Source: DASRIA01 sp963816975 (lineage in GTDB: Bacteria; Actinomycetota; Thermoleophilia; Solirubrobacterales; JBBDJG01). From it: a DNA stretch of 64,000 bases. The notes beneath the pieces are model-generated. The model ran no database searches. It was given only the letters and a program-made list of their open reading frames with translations, and was not told the origin of the DNA. The position numbers and the translations under genes were made by a program. Within the stretch, counting starts at the first letter, position 1, and every line of letters starts with the position of its first letter. Below, one piece after another: positions 42,194 to 50,933 of the stretch. The stretch spans positions 1,178,001 to 1,242,000 of the forward strand of contig CAWFMD010000006.1 of assembly GCA_963816975.1 (NCBI GenBank), written 5' to 3'.

Positions 42194-42814
42194 ATGGCAA
42201 GAGACATCGGTCCACAGTGCAAGCAGTGCCGCCGTGAGGGGCAGAAGCTGTTCCTCAAGGGCGAGCGCTGCCTGACGGACAAGTGCGCGGTCGAGCGCCG
42301 GCCGTATCCCCCCGGGGATCACGGCCGCGGCCGGGTGCGTGCTTCCGAGTACCGCCATCAGCTGCGCGAGAAGCAGAAGGCGCGGCGCTACTACCAGGTG
42401 CTCGAGAAGCAGTTCCGCAACTACTACGACAAGGCCAGCAGGCAATCGGGAGTGACCGGCGAGAACCTGCTGCGCCTGCTCGAGCGCCGGCTCGACAACG
42501 TGCTCGTGCGGCTCGGCTTCGCGGCTTCGAGGCGTCAGGCCCGCCAGCTCGTCACCCATGGCCACTTCCTGGTCAACGGGCGGCGCGTGAACGTGCCCTC
42601 GTATCAGCTCAAGGCGGGAGAGGTCCTCTCGGTCCGGGAGAACTCGAGCGCGATCCCGCTGATTCGTGAGGCCACGGAAGGCACCGCGACGGTGCCGGCC
42701 TGGCTACAGGCCGACTACGACTCGCTCACGGCGAACGTGCTGCGGCTCCCCGAACGGGACGAGATCAGCGCACCCGTTCAAGAGCAGCTCATCGTCGAGC
42801 TTTACTCGAAGTAG
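42194..42814 (+). CDS. rpsD: Ribosomal protein S4, zinc type
   Basis: 206 residues. The N-terminus has a four-cysteine cluster (CKQC, then CLTDKC near residues 9-31), so this is the zinc-binding form. The S4 RNA-binding domain follows (RLDNVLVRLGFAASRRQARQ, HGHFLVNGRRVNVPSY). S4 nucleates 30S assembly and affects accuracy. Confidence 0.98.
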   Translation: MARDIGPQCKQCRREGQKLFLKGERCLTDKCAVERRPYPPGDHGRGRVRASEYRHQLREKQKARRYYQVLEKQFRNYYDKASRQSGVTGENLLRLLERRLDNVLVRLGFAASRRQARQLVTHGHFLVNGRRVNVPSYQLKAGEVLSVRENSSAIPLIREATEGTATVPAWLQADYDSLTANVLRLPERDEISAPVQEQLIVELYSK

Positions 42815-42817
42815 CAG

Positions 42818-42848
42818 CCGTTCGCGGCCAGGGCCGCGAACGGGTTTT
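42818..42848 (+). terminator. 12-bp hairpin between rpsD and rpoA
   Basis: CCGTTCGCGGCC (42818-42829) pairs with GGCCGCGAACGG (42832-42843), followed by GTTTTGG. The stem is strong and has a short U-run, so partial termination ahead of rpoA is plausible. Confidence 0.6.
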
Positions 42849-42912
42849 GGCCAGGGCGCCGGTTTTCAGACACCGCTATTACGCCACACCTTCCAGTTCG
42901 GAGGAACATCAC

Positions 42913-43878
42913 ATGTTGGACTTTCAGATCCCCAAGATCACTGCCGAGCAGATCGAAGACAACAAGGGCAGTTTCACGGTCGAGCCGCTGGACCGCGGCT
43001 TCGGCTACACGTTCGGCAACTCCCTGCGCCGCGTGCTGCTGTCGTCGCTGGTGGGCGCAGCCGTCACGTCCGTGCGCATCGAGGGCGTGGCGCACGAGTT
43101 CTCGACGATCAAGGGCGTCAAGGAGGACGTCACAGACATCGTGCTCAACCTCAAGGATGTCGTGTGCCGCATGCACACCGACACCGGCGAGGTCGAGGCG
43201 CCGCTGATTGCGACCGGCCCGGGAGAGATCACCGCGCGCGACATCGACCTCCCGTCCGGTGTCGAGATCCTGAACCCGGATACCCACATCGCGACGCTCG
43301 AGAAGAAGGCGAAGCTCGAGATCTACCTGACGATCGGACGCGGGCGCGGTTACCGGCCGGCCGAGGGCAACAAGTCCGACGAGCAGCCGATCGGAGTGAT
43401 CCCGATCGACTCGATCTTCTCGCCGGTGCGGCGCGTCAACTACAACGTCGAGGCTGCCCGTGTCGGACAGCGCACCGACTTCGACAAGCTCACGCTGGAC
43501 ATCGAGACGGATGGCTCCGTGGACCCGCAGGCTGCGCTGCGCGAGGCGGCCGAGGTCCTGATCCAGAGCCTCTCGATCTTCACCGACCCGAGCCGCATCG
43601 AGGGCCTGCGCCTGCCGCCGGGGGACGGTGGCGGCGAGATCATCGGCGGCCTGTCGGCCGCGCCTGCGGCGGACGGGATGGACGACATCCTGATCGAGGA
43701 GCTGGAGCTCGGAGTGCGCTCGTACAACTGCCTGAAGCGGGCCGGCATCCAGACGATCGGCGACCTCGTGCTGAAGTCCGAGAACGAGCTCAGCGCGATC
43801 CCGAACTTCGGTCGGAAGAGCATCGAGGAGGTCAAGGAGACCCTGCGCGTGCGGGGCCTCGGGCTTCGCGACGACTAG
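42913..43878 (+). CDS. rpoA: RNA polymerase alpha subunit
   Basis: 321 residues from the ATG at 42913, which follows TTCGGAGGAAC; an in-frame GTG at about 42850 is too far from a ribosome site. The N-terminal assembly domain has FTVEPLDRGFGYTFGNSLRR and SVRIEGVAHEFSTIKGV; the C-terminal DNA-contact domain has LELGVRSYNCLKRAGIQTIG and IPNFGRKSIEEVKETL. Alpha dimers assemble the polymerase and contact activators and UP elements. Confidence 0.98.
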   Translation: MLDFQIPKITAEQIEDNKGSFTVEPLDRGFGYTFGNSLRRVLLSSLVGAAVTSVRIEGVAHEFSTIKGVKEDVTDIVLNLKDVVCRMHTDTGEVEAPLIATGPGEITARDIDLPSGVEILNPDTHIATLEKKAKLEIYLTIGRGRGYRPAEGNKSDEQPIGVIPIDSIFSPVRRVNYNVEAARVGQRTDFDKLTLDIETDGSVDPQAALREAAEVLIQSLSIFTDPSRIEGLRLPPGDGGGEIIGGLSAAPAADGMDDILIEELELGVRSYNCLKRAGIQTIGDLVLKSENELSAIPNFGRKSIEEVKETLRVRGLGLRDD

Positions 43879-43902
43879 ACCCGGCTAGACTCCGCGGCCA
43901 AG

Positions 43903-44256
43903 ATGAGGCACCAGAAGAAGAGAAACAAGCTCTCCCGCGACGCCGGTCATCGGAAGGCGCTGATCCGCAACCTCTGCGCTCAGGTCCTCCAGCACGAGCG
44001 CGTGCAGACGTCCGAGGCGAAGGCGAAGGTGATCAAGCCCGAGGTGGAGAAGCTGATCACCCTCGCCAAGCGCGGCGATCTGCATGCCCGGCGCCAGGCG
44101 CTGGCCGAGCTGAACCAGGACAAGTTCGTGGTGCACAAGCTGTTCGAGGAGATCGCGCCGCGGTATGCCGAGCGGCCCGGTGGCTATACGCGGATCCTCA
44201 AGCTCGGGCCGCGCCGCAGCGACTCGACCGAGATGGTTTACCTGGAGCTCGTCTAG
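43903..44256 (+). CDS. rplQ: Ribosomal protein L17
   Basis: 117 residues. MRHQKKRNKLSRDAGHRKAL and RYAERPGGYTRILKLGPRRS identify L17, near the tunnel exit. The ATG has no ribosome site; TAGACT (43883-43888) lies 14 bp upstream. Both an operon transcript and a near-leaderless one are possible. Confidence 0.98.
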   Translation: MRHQKKRNKLSRDAGHRKALIRNLCAQVLQHERVQTSEAKAKVIKPEVEKLITLAKRGDLHARRQALAELNQDKFVVHKLFEEIAPRYAERPGGYTRILKLGPRRSDSTEMVYLELV

Positions 44257-44282
44257 GTGTAGGCCGCGCCCGCCGCCCGCTC

Positions 44283-45017
44283 GTGACCGTCCTCAGGCTC
44301 ACGCTCGAGTATCACGGCGGCGGCTTCCGAGGCTGGGCTGCGCAGCCGGGCCTGCGCACGGTCGAGGGCGTGCTCTGCGAGGCGCTCGGCACCGTGCTCG
44401 GGGCCGCGCCCCCGGTCTCCGTGGCCGGGCGGACCGACTCCGGAGTGCACGCTCGGGGGCAGGTGGTCAGCTTCTCCGCCGAACCGGGGACGGAGCGCGG
44501 GCCGCTGCTGCGGTCCCTGAACGGCGTCCTGCCCGACGACGTCGCGGTCGTGGAAATCGACGAGGTGCCCGCACGCTTCGACGCGCGGCGCGACGCCCGC
44601 TCGCGGACGTATTGCTATCGCGTACTGGCCCGACCGGCTCCCAGCCCGTTGTTGCGGGACCGTGCCCTGTGGTGGTCCTATCCGCTCGATGCCAACGCGC
44701 TCGATGCGTGTGCGGCGCTGCTGTTGGGCACGCGCGACTTCACTGCCTTCACGCCCACGCAGACAGAGCACGTGCGGTTCGAGCGGGACGTGTTGCTGGC
44801 CGAGTGGCGTCGCGACGGAGACCTGCTCGAGTTCTGGATCGAGGCGGACAGCTTCATGCGGCACATGGTCCGCGTGCTGGTCGGGACGATGCTGGAGGTC
44901 GCCGGAGGGGCGCGGCACCACAACCGGTTCGCGTCCCTGTTGCGCGGCGCCCAGCGCTCGCTGGCCGGGCCGACGGCGGGGGCGCACGGTCTCTCCCTGG
45001 AACACGTGCGCTACTGA
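44283..45017 (+). CDS. truA: tRNA pseudouridine(38-40) synthase
   Basis: 244 residues from GTG. The catalytic aspartate is D52 in VSVAGRTDSGVHARGQVVSF; RSRTYCYRVLA and ADSFMRHMVRVLVGTMLEVA are further TruA blocks. It isomerises uridines 38-40 in the anticodon arm of many tRNAs. A much longer reading of the same frame back into rpsD-rpoA is only a shadow. It closes the alpha cluster, its usual place in gram-positives. Confidence 0.96.
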   Translation: MTVLRLTLEYHGGGFRGWAAQPGLRTVEGVLCEALGTVLGAAPPVSVAGRTDSGVHARGQVVSFSAEPGTERGPLLRSLNGVLPDDVAVVEIDEVPARFDARRDARSRTYCYRVLARPAPSPLLRDRALWWSYPLDANALDACAALLLGTRDFTAFTPTQTEHVRFERDVLLAEWRRDGDLLEFWIEADSFMRHMVRVLVGTMLEVAGGARHHNRFASLLRGAQRSLAGPTAGAHGLSLEHVRY

Positions 45018-45052
45018 GGCCGGGACCGCCTCACTAACATTGCCTTCGTCCG

Positions 45053-45877
45053 ATGAGGGTGTTCCTGACCAACGACGACGGCATCCAGGCCACCGGCCTG
45101 CACGCGCTGCGCCGCGCGCTGCTGGAGGTTCCCGGCGTGAAGCTGTCGGTGATCGCGCCGGACTCGAATCGCTCGGCCAGCGCCCGCAGCATCACGACCC
45201 GGCAGCCCCTGTGGGTCGAGGAGATCCAGTTCGAGGACGGCACCAGCGGCTTTGCTACCGACGGCACCCCGGTGGACTGCGTGCGGTTCGCGTCGCTGGG
45301 CCTGATCGGCGAGCGACCCGAGCTGATCGTGTCCGGCATCAACCACGGCGCGAACCTCGGGGACGACATCACGTATTCGGGGACCGTTGCGGCCGCGCTG
45401 GAGGGAGTGATCCTGGGCCTGCCGGCGATCGCGGTGTCCCAGCAGTCGAAGAAGCGCGAGATGGACTTCCGGCTGGGGCGCGAGTTCGACTTCAGCGCCG
45501 CTGCCACGTTCACGGCGCGGCTGGTGGCGGCGCTGCCCGAGCGGCCGCTCGCGACCGGCACGCTGCTGAATGTCAACTGCCCGGCCGTCGCCCTGGACGA
45601 GCTGGCGGGCGCGCGCGTCACCCGCCTGGGCAAGCGCATCTATCGTGACCGGCTCGAGCTGACCGGCGAGGACTCCGACGGGGGCCGGCGCAAGCGCTAT
45701 CGGATCTACGGCGACGATCCCTCCTACCACGCAGAGGACGGCACGGACTTCGCGGCGATCGACGGGGACACGATCTCGGTCACGCCCCTGCACTTCGACC
45801 TGACCGACCTCGGGAGCATGGAGCAGCTGGAGGGCTGGGACCTGTCGGGCCTGCTCGCGGGCACACCGGCCGGCTGA
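45053..45877 (+). CDS. surE: 5'/3'-nucleotidase SurE
   Basis: 274 residues. The metal-binding N-terminus MRVFLTNDDGIQATGLHALR, the serine loop PDSNRSASARSITTRQPL and SGINHGANLGDDITYSGTVA are SurE hallmarks. The enzyme dephosphorylates nucleoside monophosphates and short polyphosphate. The ATG lacks a ribosome site and lies 14 bp after TAACAT (45033-45038). Its stop overlaps ligA by one base. Confidence 0.95.
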   Translation: MRVFLTNDDGIQATGLHALRRALLEVPGVKLSVIAPDSNRSASARSITTRQPLWVEEIQFEDGTSGFATDGTPVDCVRFASLGLIGERPELIVSGINHGANLGDDITYSGTVAAALEGVILGLPAIAVSQQSKKREMDFRLGREFDFSAAATFTARLVAALPERPLATGTLLNVNCPAVALDELAGARVTRLGKRIYRDRLELTGEDSDGGRRKRYRIYGDDPSYHAEDGTDFAAIDGDTISVTPLHFDLTDLGSMEQLEGWDLSGLLAGTPAG

Positions 45878-47916
45878 TGGCGAAGGCCAAGCGGAGCACG
45901 CGCGATCCGGCCCGGCGTGCAGCCCAGCTGCGCGCCGAGATCGAGCACCACAACCGCCGCTACTACCTCGAGGACGACCCGGAGATCTCGGATACCGAGT
46001 ACGACGACCTGCTGCGGGAGCTGGTCGCAATCGAAGAGGCCCGTCCGGAGCTGCGCACGCCGGACTCCCCGACTCAGCGGGTCGGCGGCAGACCGCTCGA
46101 GCGCTTCGGCCAGGTGCGCCACCTGCTGCCGATGCTGTCCCTGGCAAACGCGCGCGACGAGCCCGAGTTGCGCGCATGGGAGCAGCGCATCCGGAACCTG
46201 CTGGCCAAGCAGGACCTGGCCGACGTCACGCTCGAGTACGTGACCGAGCCGAAGGTCGACGGCCTCGCGATTTCCCTCGTCTACGAGCACGGCGTGCTCG
46301 TGCGCGGCGCCACGCGCGGTGACGGCGAGATCGGCGAAGACGTGACGCAGAACCTGAGGACGATTCCCGACATTCCGCTGAAGGTCGGCCCCGGGGCCCC
46401 GCCGCTCGTCGAGGTGCGCGGGGAGGTCTACCTCCCGCTCGCCGGCTTCGCCCGCCTGAACGAGGAACAGGCGGCCGCGGGCCACAAGACGTACGCCAAT
46501 CCGCGCAACTCGGCCGCCGGCTCTCTGCGCCAGCTGAACCCGGAGGTGACGCGCGCGCGACCGCTGTCGATCTGGTGTTACGGCATCGGCGCCTCGGAGG
46601 GCCTGGACCGCAAGCGGCACTCCGAGTCGATCGCATGGCTGCGCGAACAGGGCTTCAAGGTGAACGAGGACGTCGCGCTGCACCGCGACATCGACTCCGT
46701 GCTGGAGACCTGCCGCGGCTGGGAGGAACGGCGCGAGGCGCTCGACTACGAGATCGACGGCGTCGTGGTGAAGATCGACGCCTACGACGTGCAGGAGGCA
46801 TTGGGGGTCGTCGGCCGCGAGCCCCGCTGGGCGATCGCGTTCAAGTTCGCCCCCACGACCGCTGTCACCAAGCTGCAGAGCATCGAGGTGAACGTGGGGC
46901 GGACGGGCAACATCGTTCCCTGGGCGCGGCTCGAGCCGGTTCAGATCAGCGGCGTGACCGTCGGCAAGGCGACTCTGCACAACGAGGAGGACATCGCGCG
47001 CAAGGACATTCGCGAGGGCGACCAGGTGGTCGTGATGCGCGCGGGCGACGTGATCCCGCAGGTCGTCTCCCCGATCACGCAACGGCGCACGGGCAAGGAG
47101 CGGCGCTACAAGCCGCCCAAGAAGTGCCCCGAGTGCGGAACGCCCACGGTGAAGCCCGAGGGTGAGGTCTGGACGCGCTGCCCGAACCGCAGCGACTGTC
47201 CCGGTCAGATCGTGCAGGCGCTCAAGCACTTCGTGTCACGCGGCGCGATGGACATCGAGGGATTCGGGGAGAAGCTGGTGCTGCGGTTCTACGAGGAAAA
47301 GCTGGTGCGCGCGCTCCCCGACATCTACGGGCTCGCGGTCGAGCAGCTGGAGCAGCTCGAGGGCTTCCAGCGCAAGTCGGCCGAGAACCTCGTTGCCGCG
47401 ATCGCCGAATCCAAGCGCCAGCCGTTCCACCGCGTGCTGTATGCGCTGGGCATACCGGGGATCGGCGCCGTCAACGCACGCGCGCTCGCGTCGCACTTCG
47501 GTTCCGTCGCGCGGCTGATGGACGCCTCACAGGAGGAGATCGTGGAGGTGGACGGGATCGGCCCCGTGCTCGCGGGACTGATCCGCGAGACGCTCGATGA
47601 GCCTCGCAACGAGCGGCTGATCGAGGAGCTGCGCGCCGCCGGCCTGAACATGCAGCAGGAGACCGCCGCCGGTGATGCCCGGCGCCCGCTCCAAGGCCGG
47701 ACATTCGTGCTCACAGGGACGCTGCCGGGCATGTCCCGCGACGAGGCGACCGAGCGGATCACCGCGGCCGGTGGCAAGGTCACGGGCTCGGTGTCCGGCA
47801 AGACCGACTACGTGGTGGCCGGAGCGGACCCGGGCTCGAAGGCCGACAAGGCCCGGGCGCTGGGCCGGCCCGTGATCGACGAGCCCGAGCTCGAGCGGCT
47901 GCTCGGCTCCGGCTAG
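45877..47916 (+). CDS. ligA: NAD-dependent DNA ligase
   Basis: 679 residues, full length. The adenylation lysine is K126 in TEPKVDGLAISL; upstream YYLEDDPEISDTEYDDLLR is the Ia/NMN region. Then follow the OB fold (WARLEPVQISGVTVGKATLH), a four-cysteine zinc finger (CPECGTP, CPNRSDC), helix-hairpin-helix repeats and a C-terminal BRCT domain (RTFVLTGTLPGMSRDEA, TDYVVAGADPGSKADKA). It seals nicks in replication and repair. Four bases at its end overlap the convergent peptidase gene. Confidence 0.98.
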   Translation: MAKAKRSTRDPARRAAQLRAEIEHHNRRYYLEDDPEISDTEYDDLLRELVAIEEARPELRTPDSPTQRVGGRPLERFGQVRHLLPMLSLANARDEPELRAWEQRIRNLLAKQDLADVTLEYVTEPKVDGLAISLVYEHGVLVRGATRGDGEIGEDVTQNLRTIPDIPLKVGPGAPPLVEVRGEVYLPLAGFARLNEEQAAAGHKTYANPRNSAAGSLRQLNPEVTRARPLSIWCYGIGASEGLDRKRHSESIAWLREQGFKVNEDVALHRDIDSVLETCRGWEERREALDYEIDGVVVKIDAYDVQEALGVVGREPRWAIAFKFAPTTAVTKLQSIEVNVGRTGNIVPWARLEPVQISGVTVGKATLHNEEDIARKDIREGDQVVVMRAGDVIPQVVSPITQRRTGKERRYKPPKKCPECGTPTVKPEGEVWTRCPNRSDCPGQIVQALKHFVSRGAMDIEGFGEKLVLRFYEEKLVRALPDIYGLAVEQLEQLEGFQRKSAENLVAAIAESKRQPFHRVLYALGIPGIGAVNARALASHFGSVARLMDASQEEIVEVDGIGPVLAGLIRETLDEPRNERLIEELRAAGLNMQQETAAGDARRPLQGRTFVLTGTLPGMSRDEATERITAAGGKVTGSVSGKTDYVVAGADPGSKADKARALGRPVIDEPELERLLGSG

Positions 47917-49643
47917 TCCTCGCTGGGTCCGGCGTACGAGGCCAGCAGCGCGGCGATCCGGTCCTGGGCGCGCCGGCCTCGCCATACATCGACCCGGTTC
48001 ATGAGGAGCGCGAACGTGATCGGGTCGCCGTCCGGGGCCCGGCAGTACCCGGCCAGCGCGGTGACCCCCGAGAGGGTTCCGGTCTTGGCGCGGCAGCGGC
48101 CCGCGGCCCGGGTGCCCCGCATGCGGTCGTGGAGCGTGCCGCTCACCCCCGCCAGCGGCAATGACCGGTAGAACCCCTCGAACCACGGCTGCCCGCGGGC
48201 GTTGAGCAGCAGGCGCCCCACGTCACGCGGCGCGACCAGATTTCCCCGCGAGAGCCCGGAGCCGTCCGCGACCTTCGTGCGAAAGCCTGCTGCACGCGCG
48301 TAAGAGCGTGCCACACGCGCGCCCCCCGACGTCGAGCCCGCCTTTCCGGACCGCGCGCCGACGCCCTTCAGCAGCATCTCGGCGTAATAGTTGTCCGATA
48401 CATGGTTCGTGTGGCGCACGAGGCTTGCGAGCGGCGGCGACTCCACGGCCGCGACCGCGGTCGCCTCTCGCGGTGCACCGGCCACGCGAGCCCCCCTCGC
48501 GATCGCCACGTGCTCGCGCCGCAGCGACACGCGGAAGCGCTCGGCCGCGAACGCGGCGGGATTGGGCTGCCATCCGTGCCCGAACGGCATCAGCGAGCCG
48601 CGATTGAACCCCAGCGCGGAGAGCGGCCCCACGTACGGCGAGATCCCGAAACCGCTGGCGGGGCCGCCGCGGCGACGGTCGAAGAAGCTCTCGTCTCCGA
48701 AGACGCGGCCCCTGACCTGCTCCAGACCGGCGTCGGCGACCAGTCCCGCGAGCCGGCTGAGCGCCCGCGTGCCGAACGCCGGGTCGCCGGATCCATGCAG
48801 GTACAGATTCCCGTCCAGGGTCCCGTCCACCACTTCGCCGTCGGCCAGCACGGCTGTCTCGAAGCGCGCCTCGGGACCGAGCCGGTCCAGTGCGGTGGTG
48901 GTGGTCACGAGCTTCTGCACCGACGCCGGGACCCGTCGCTGCGCGGCTCGCCACTTGAAAACGGAGCCGCCGGAGCCGCCGTCGTACACCCACGCCCCCG
49001 AGGCGCCGCCCGCGTAGCGCATCTCGCGCGCGAGCGCGGCACGCAGGCCCGCAGGTGTCTGTGGGGCGGCGGCCGCGGGCGCGCTCAGCCACCCCAGGAT
49101 CGCGACGGTCAGCAGCAGGGTTGCCACCCATCCCCGCTGGATCGCCGCGACGGCGGCCTGCGTGCGGTTGGCCACCCCGGTGCGCTCGAGCACGCTCGAG
49201 ACGTGGGCGCGGACCGTGCGCTCGGTGATCCCGAGCCGGGATGCGATCTCAGCGTTGTCCAGACCTTCGACGATCAGTTCCAGCACCTCGCGCTGCCGGG
49301 GCGTGAGCGAGGGGCGCTGCTGCGCCCGGCCACCGGCGATCGCGCCCCTTATAGCAATCGTCAGGTCTGCAAGGGTGCAGTTCTTCGGAAGCAGGGCGCG
49401 CGCTCCCAGCTGGGCAGCGGCCAGCGCATCGGCCGGCGCGGCGCGCTCCGCGAGCACGATCACGGCGATTCCCCGATCGGCCAGCGTGCGCATTTCGGCG
49501 GGCAGCGGCGACTCCAGGATCACCAGGTCCGCGTCGCGTGGGACCCGCAGGGAAGCGCCCTCGTGTGCCTCCCAGACACGGGCGCCGCGGCTGGCGAGCA
49601 GCGCTGCGAGAGCGCCCACGTACAGTGCGTGGCGCCCGCGCAC
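47913..49643 (-). CDS. LuxR-type DNA-binding domain fused through a membrane helix to a PBP4-type peptidase
   Basis: 576 residues from GTG with four parts. Residues 1-105 resemble a response-regulator receiver, but the phospho-acceptor position reads LVILESPLP (E44 for the usual Asp); K87 of the LLPKN loop is kept. Residues 112-168 are a LuxR helix-turn-helix (LTPRQREVLELIVEGLDNAE). Residues 172-194 are hydrophobic and end APAAAA, a membrane anchor or signal peptide. The rest is an S13 D-Ala-D-Ala carboxypeptidase (PBP4/DacB) with S241-V-Q-K244, S416-D-N418 and K520-T-G. The frame is open throughout, so it reads as one membrane-bound regulator with an outside penicillin-binding domain. Weak points: no ribosome site at this start, the receiver lacks its first strand (codons upstream read AGIGLL in frame but without a normal start), and an internal GTG at 49127 could give a separate dacB. 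Confidence 0.8.
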   Translation of the reverse strand: MRGRHALYVGALAALLASRGARVWEAHEGASLRVPRDADLVILESPLPAEMRTLADRGIAVIVLAERAAPADALAAAQLGARALLPKNCTLADLTIAIRGAIAGGRAQQRPSLTPRQREVLELIVEGLDNAEIASRLGITERTVRAHVSSVLERTGVANRTQAAVAAIQRGWVATLLLTVAILGWLSAPAAAAPQTPAGLRAALAREMRYAGGASGAWVYDGGSGGSVFKWRAAQRRVPASVQKLVTTTTALDRLGPEARFETAVLADGEVVDGTLDGNLYLHGSGDPAFGTRALSRLAGLVADAGLEQVRGRVFGDESFFDRRRGGPASGFGISPYVGPLSALGFNRGSLMPFGHGWQPNPAAFAAERFRVSLRREHVAIARGARVAGAPREATAVAAVESPPLASLVRHTNHVSDNYYAEMLLKGVGARSGKAGSTSGGARVARSYARAAGFRTKVADGSGLSRGNLVAPRDVGRLLLNARGQPWFEGFYRSLPLAGVSGTLHDRMRGTRAAGRCRAKTGTLSGVTALAGYCRAPDGDPITFALLMNRVDVWRGRRAQDRIAALLASYAGPSED

Positions 49644-49810
49644 GAGCAGGCCGATGCCTGCCAGACGGGTGTCGGCTTCCTTGCTGACGGCGGCGAAGCG
49701 GTCGAGTGAGGCGCTCCGACGCTGCGCCCGCTGATTTGAGGGAGCGCCCTCATCGCTGAAGACGCATAGCGATCGTAGGTGGAACCCACGTCTGGCGCCA
49801 CCTTTCGTCG

Positions 49811-49833
49811 GCCGCCGGCGGTCCGCCGGCGGC
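49811..49833 (-). terminator. 9-bp hairpin after the R2-like gene
   Basis: GCCGCCGGC (49811-49819) pairs with GCCGGCGGC (49825-49833), loop GGTCC. On the minus strand it lies just past the stop of the oxidase gene and before the LuxR-peptidase fusion, separating the two transcripts. Confidence 0.6.
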
Positions 49834-49841
49834 GGAGGGCT

Positions 49842-50765
49842 TTACGCCTCGGCCGGCACCAGGCCGATCACCTTCAGGCGGCGGGTGAGCGCCTGCGCCG
49901 CGAACGCACGCGTATCGTCGATGCTCACACCGAAGAACTCGTAGTCCTCGGGCTCGTCTTTCGCCCAGGGCGGCGTCAGGACCGCATCGGCGATCTCCAG
50001 CGCCTCGGCCAGCGTGCGCTGGATCACCTGCGCGTGACGCGGATCCTCGGCCACCGCGTCGCGCAGGAACCGGGCGCCGAACGCGACGTGGCGGTGCTCG
50101 TCGCGCGCCACCAAGTTGAAGCCCCGCACGAATCCGGGCAGCGTGCCCTCGCGCTCGTTGAAGTCGATGATGAAATGCTGGCCCGTGAGCGCGAGCATGC
50201 CCTCGATCACCATGTGGTACAGCGTGATCGCCTCGACCAGGGCCACCATGTTCGTGGGGTTCTCGGCCAGCGTGCGCACACGCGAGCCGAGCATCTCGTC
50301 GAACAGCACGTTGAACGCCGGGTTGAGGTGCTGCTCGGTCTCCTGCAGGCGCGCGGCGAGGCTGTCCGACTCGAGGACGCCGACCTCGGCGTAGAAGCGG
50401 TCGAAGAAGCGCACGTGGCGCGCCTCGTCCGCGATCTGGGTTGCGAGGAACACCTGCATGTCCTGCGTGGGCGCGGCGCGCATCATCGGCCCCAGCTCCT
50501 CCGTCACCCTCTGCTCGCCGATGAAGAACGAGGACAGCCCGTACATGCGCTGGAAGCGCTCGTCGTCCGGAAACCCGCGCCACTGTTCCCGGTCCACCGA
50601 GAAGTCGAGCTCCTGCGTCAGCCACTGCTGACGTTCCCACAACTCGTACAGCGAGCGATAGTCGAGCAGTTCGGTCTGGCCGCGGTCGGCCGACTCGAGC
50701 AGTGCCGGATCAGCCGTCTCGGCGAAGAAGTCGGTGAGTTCGATGCGAGAGCTGAGCGTGGTCAC
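49842..50765 (-). CDS. R2-like ligand-binding oxidase (R2lox)-type di-metal protein
   Basis: 307 residues from a GTG behind AGGAGG (an earlier in-frame start is rejected). The ferritin-like four-helix fold carries six metal ligands: E84 (FFIGEQRV), E114 and H117 (ADEARH), E188 (YHMVIEG), E223 and H226 (RDEHRH). The first ligand is Glu rather than the Asp of class I ribonucleotide reductase R2. V87 sits three residues after E84 and Y183 five before E188, the exact spacing of the Val-Tyr pair that is cross-linked in R2lox proteins with a Mn/Fe centre. So it is more likely an R2lox oxidase than NrdB/NrdF; no NrdA/E gene is nearby. Substrate unknown; R2lox binds long-chain fatty acids, which fits nearby lipid genes. 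Confidence 0.8.
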   Translation of the reverse strand: MTTLSSRIELTDFFAETADPALLESADRGQTELLDYRSLYELWERQQWLTQELDFSVDREQWRGFPDDERFQRMYGLSSFFIGEQRVTEELGPMMRAAPTQDMQVFLATQIADEARHVRFFDRFYAEVGVLESDSLAARLQETEQHLNPAFNVLFDEMLGSRVRTLAENPTNMVALVEAITLYHMVIEGMLALTGQHFIIDFNEREGTLPGFVRGFNLVARDEHRHVAFGARFLRDAVAEDPRHAQVIQRTLAEALEIADAVLTPPWAKDEPEDYEFFGVSIDDTRAFAAQALTRRLKVIGLVPAEA

Positions 50766-50894
50766 TGATGCCTCCTGCGCGACGGGTAGCTTCGTTCCCC
50801 GACAGCCTATCGCCGGCCTCGCGCGAGGTTCCACTTACTGACCGGACGGTTGGACGGAGCCGCCGTTCCCGCGCCGGCGCGCGGACACACTGCG

Positions 50895-50922
50895 TGGACG
50901 GCCAAGATTTCCCTGCTATAAG
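50895..50922 (+). promoter_or_regulatory. Promoter of the patatin-like gene
   Basis: TGGACG (50895-50900), 16 bp, TATAAG (50917-50922) preceded by TGC. The ATG follows 11 bp later with no ribosome site, so the transcript is probably leaderless. Confidence 0.55.
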
Positions 50923-50933
50923 TCCGATACGCC

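Noticed and set aside
42666..44282. Long N-terminal extension of truA through rpoA and rplQ
   Set aside because: It overlaps three certain genes in another frame; the GTG at 44283 begins the family-typical protein.
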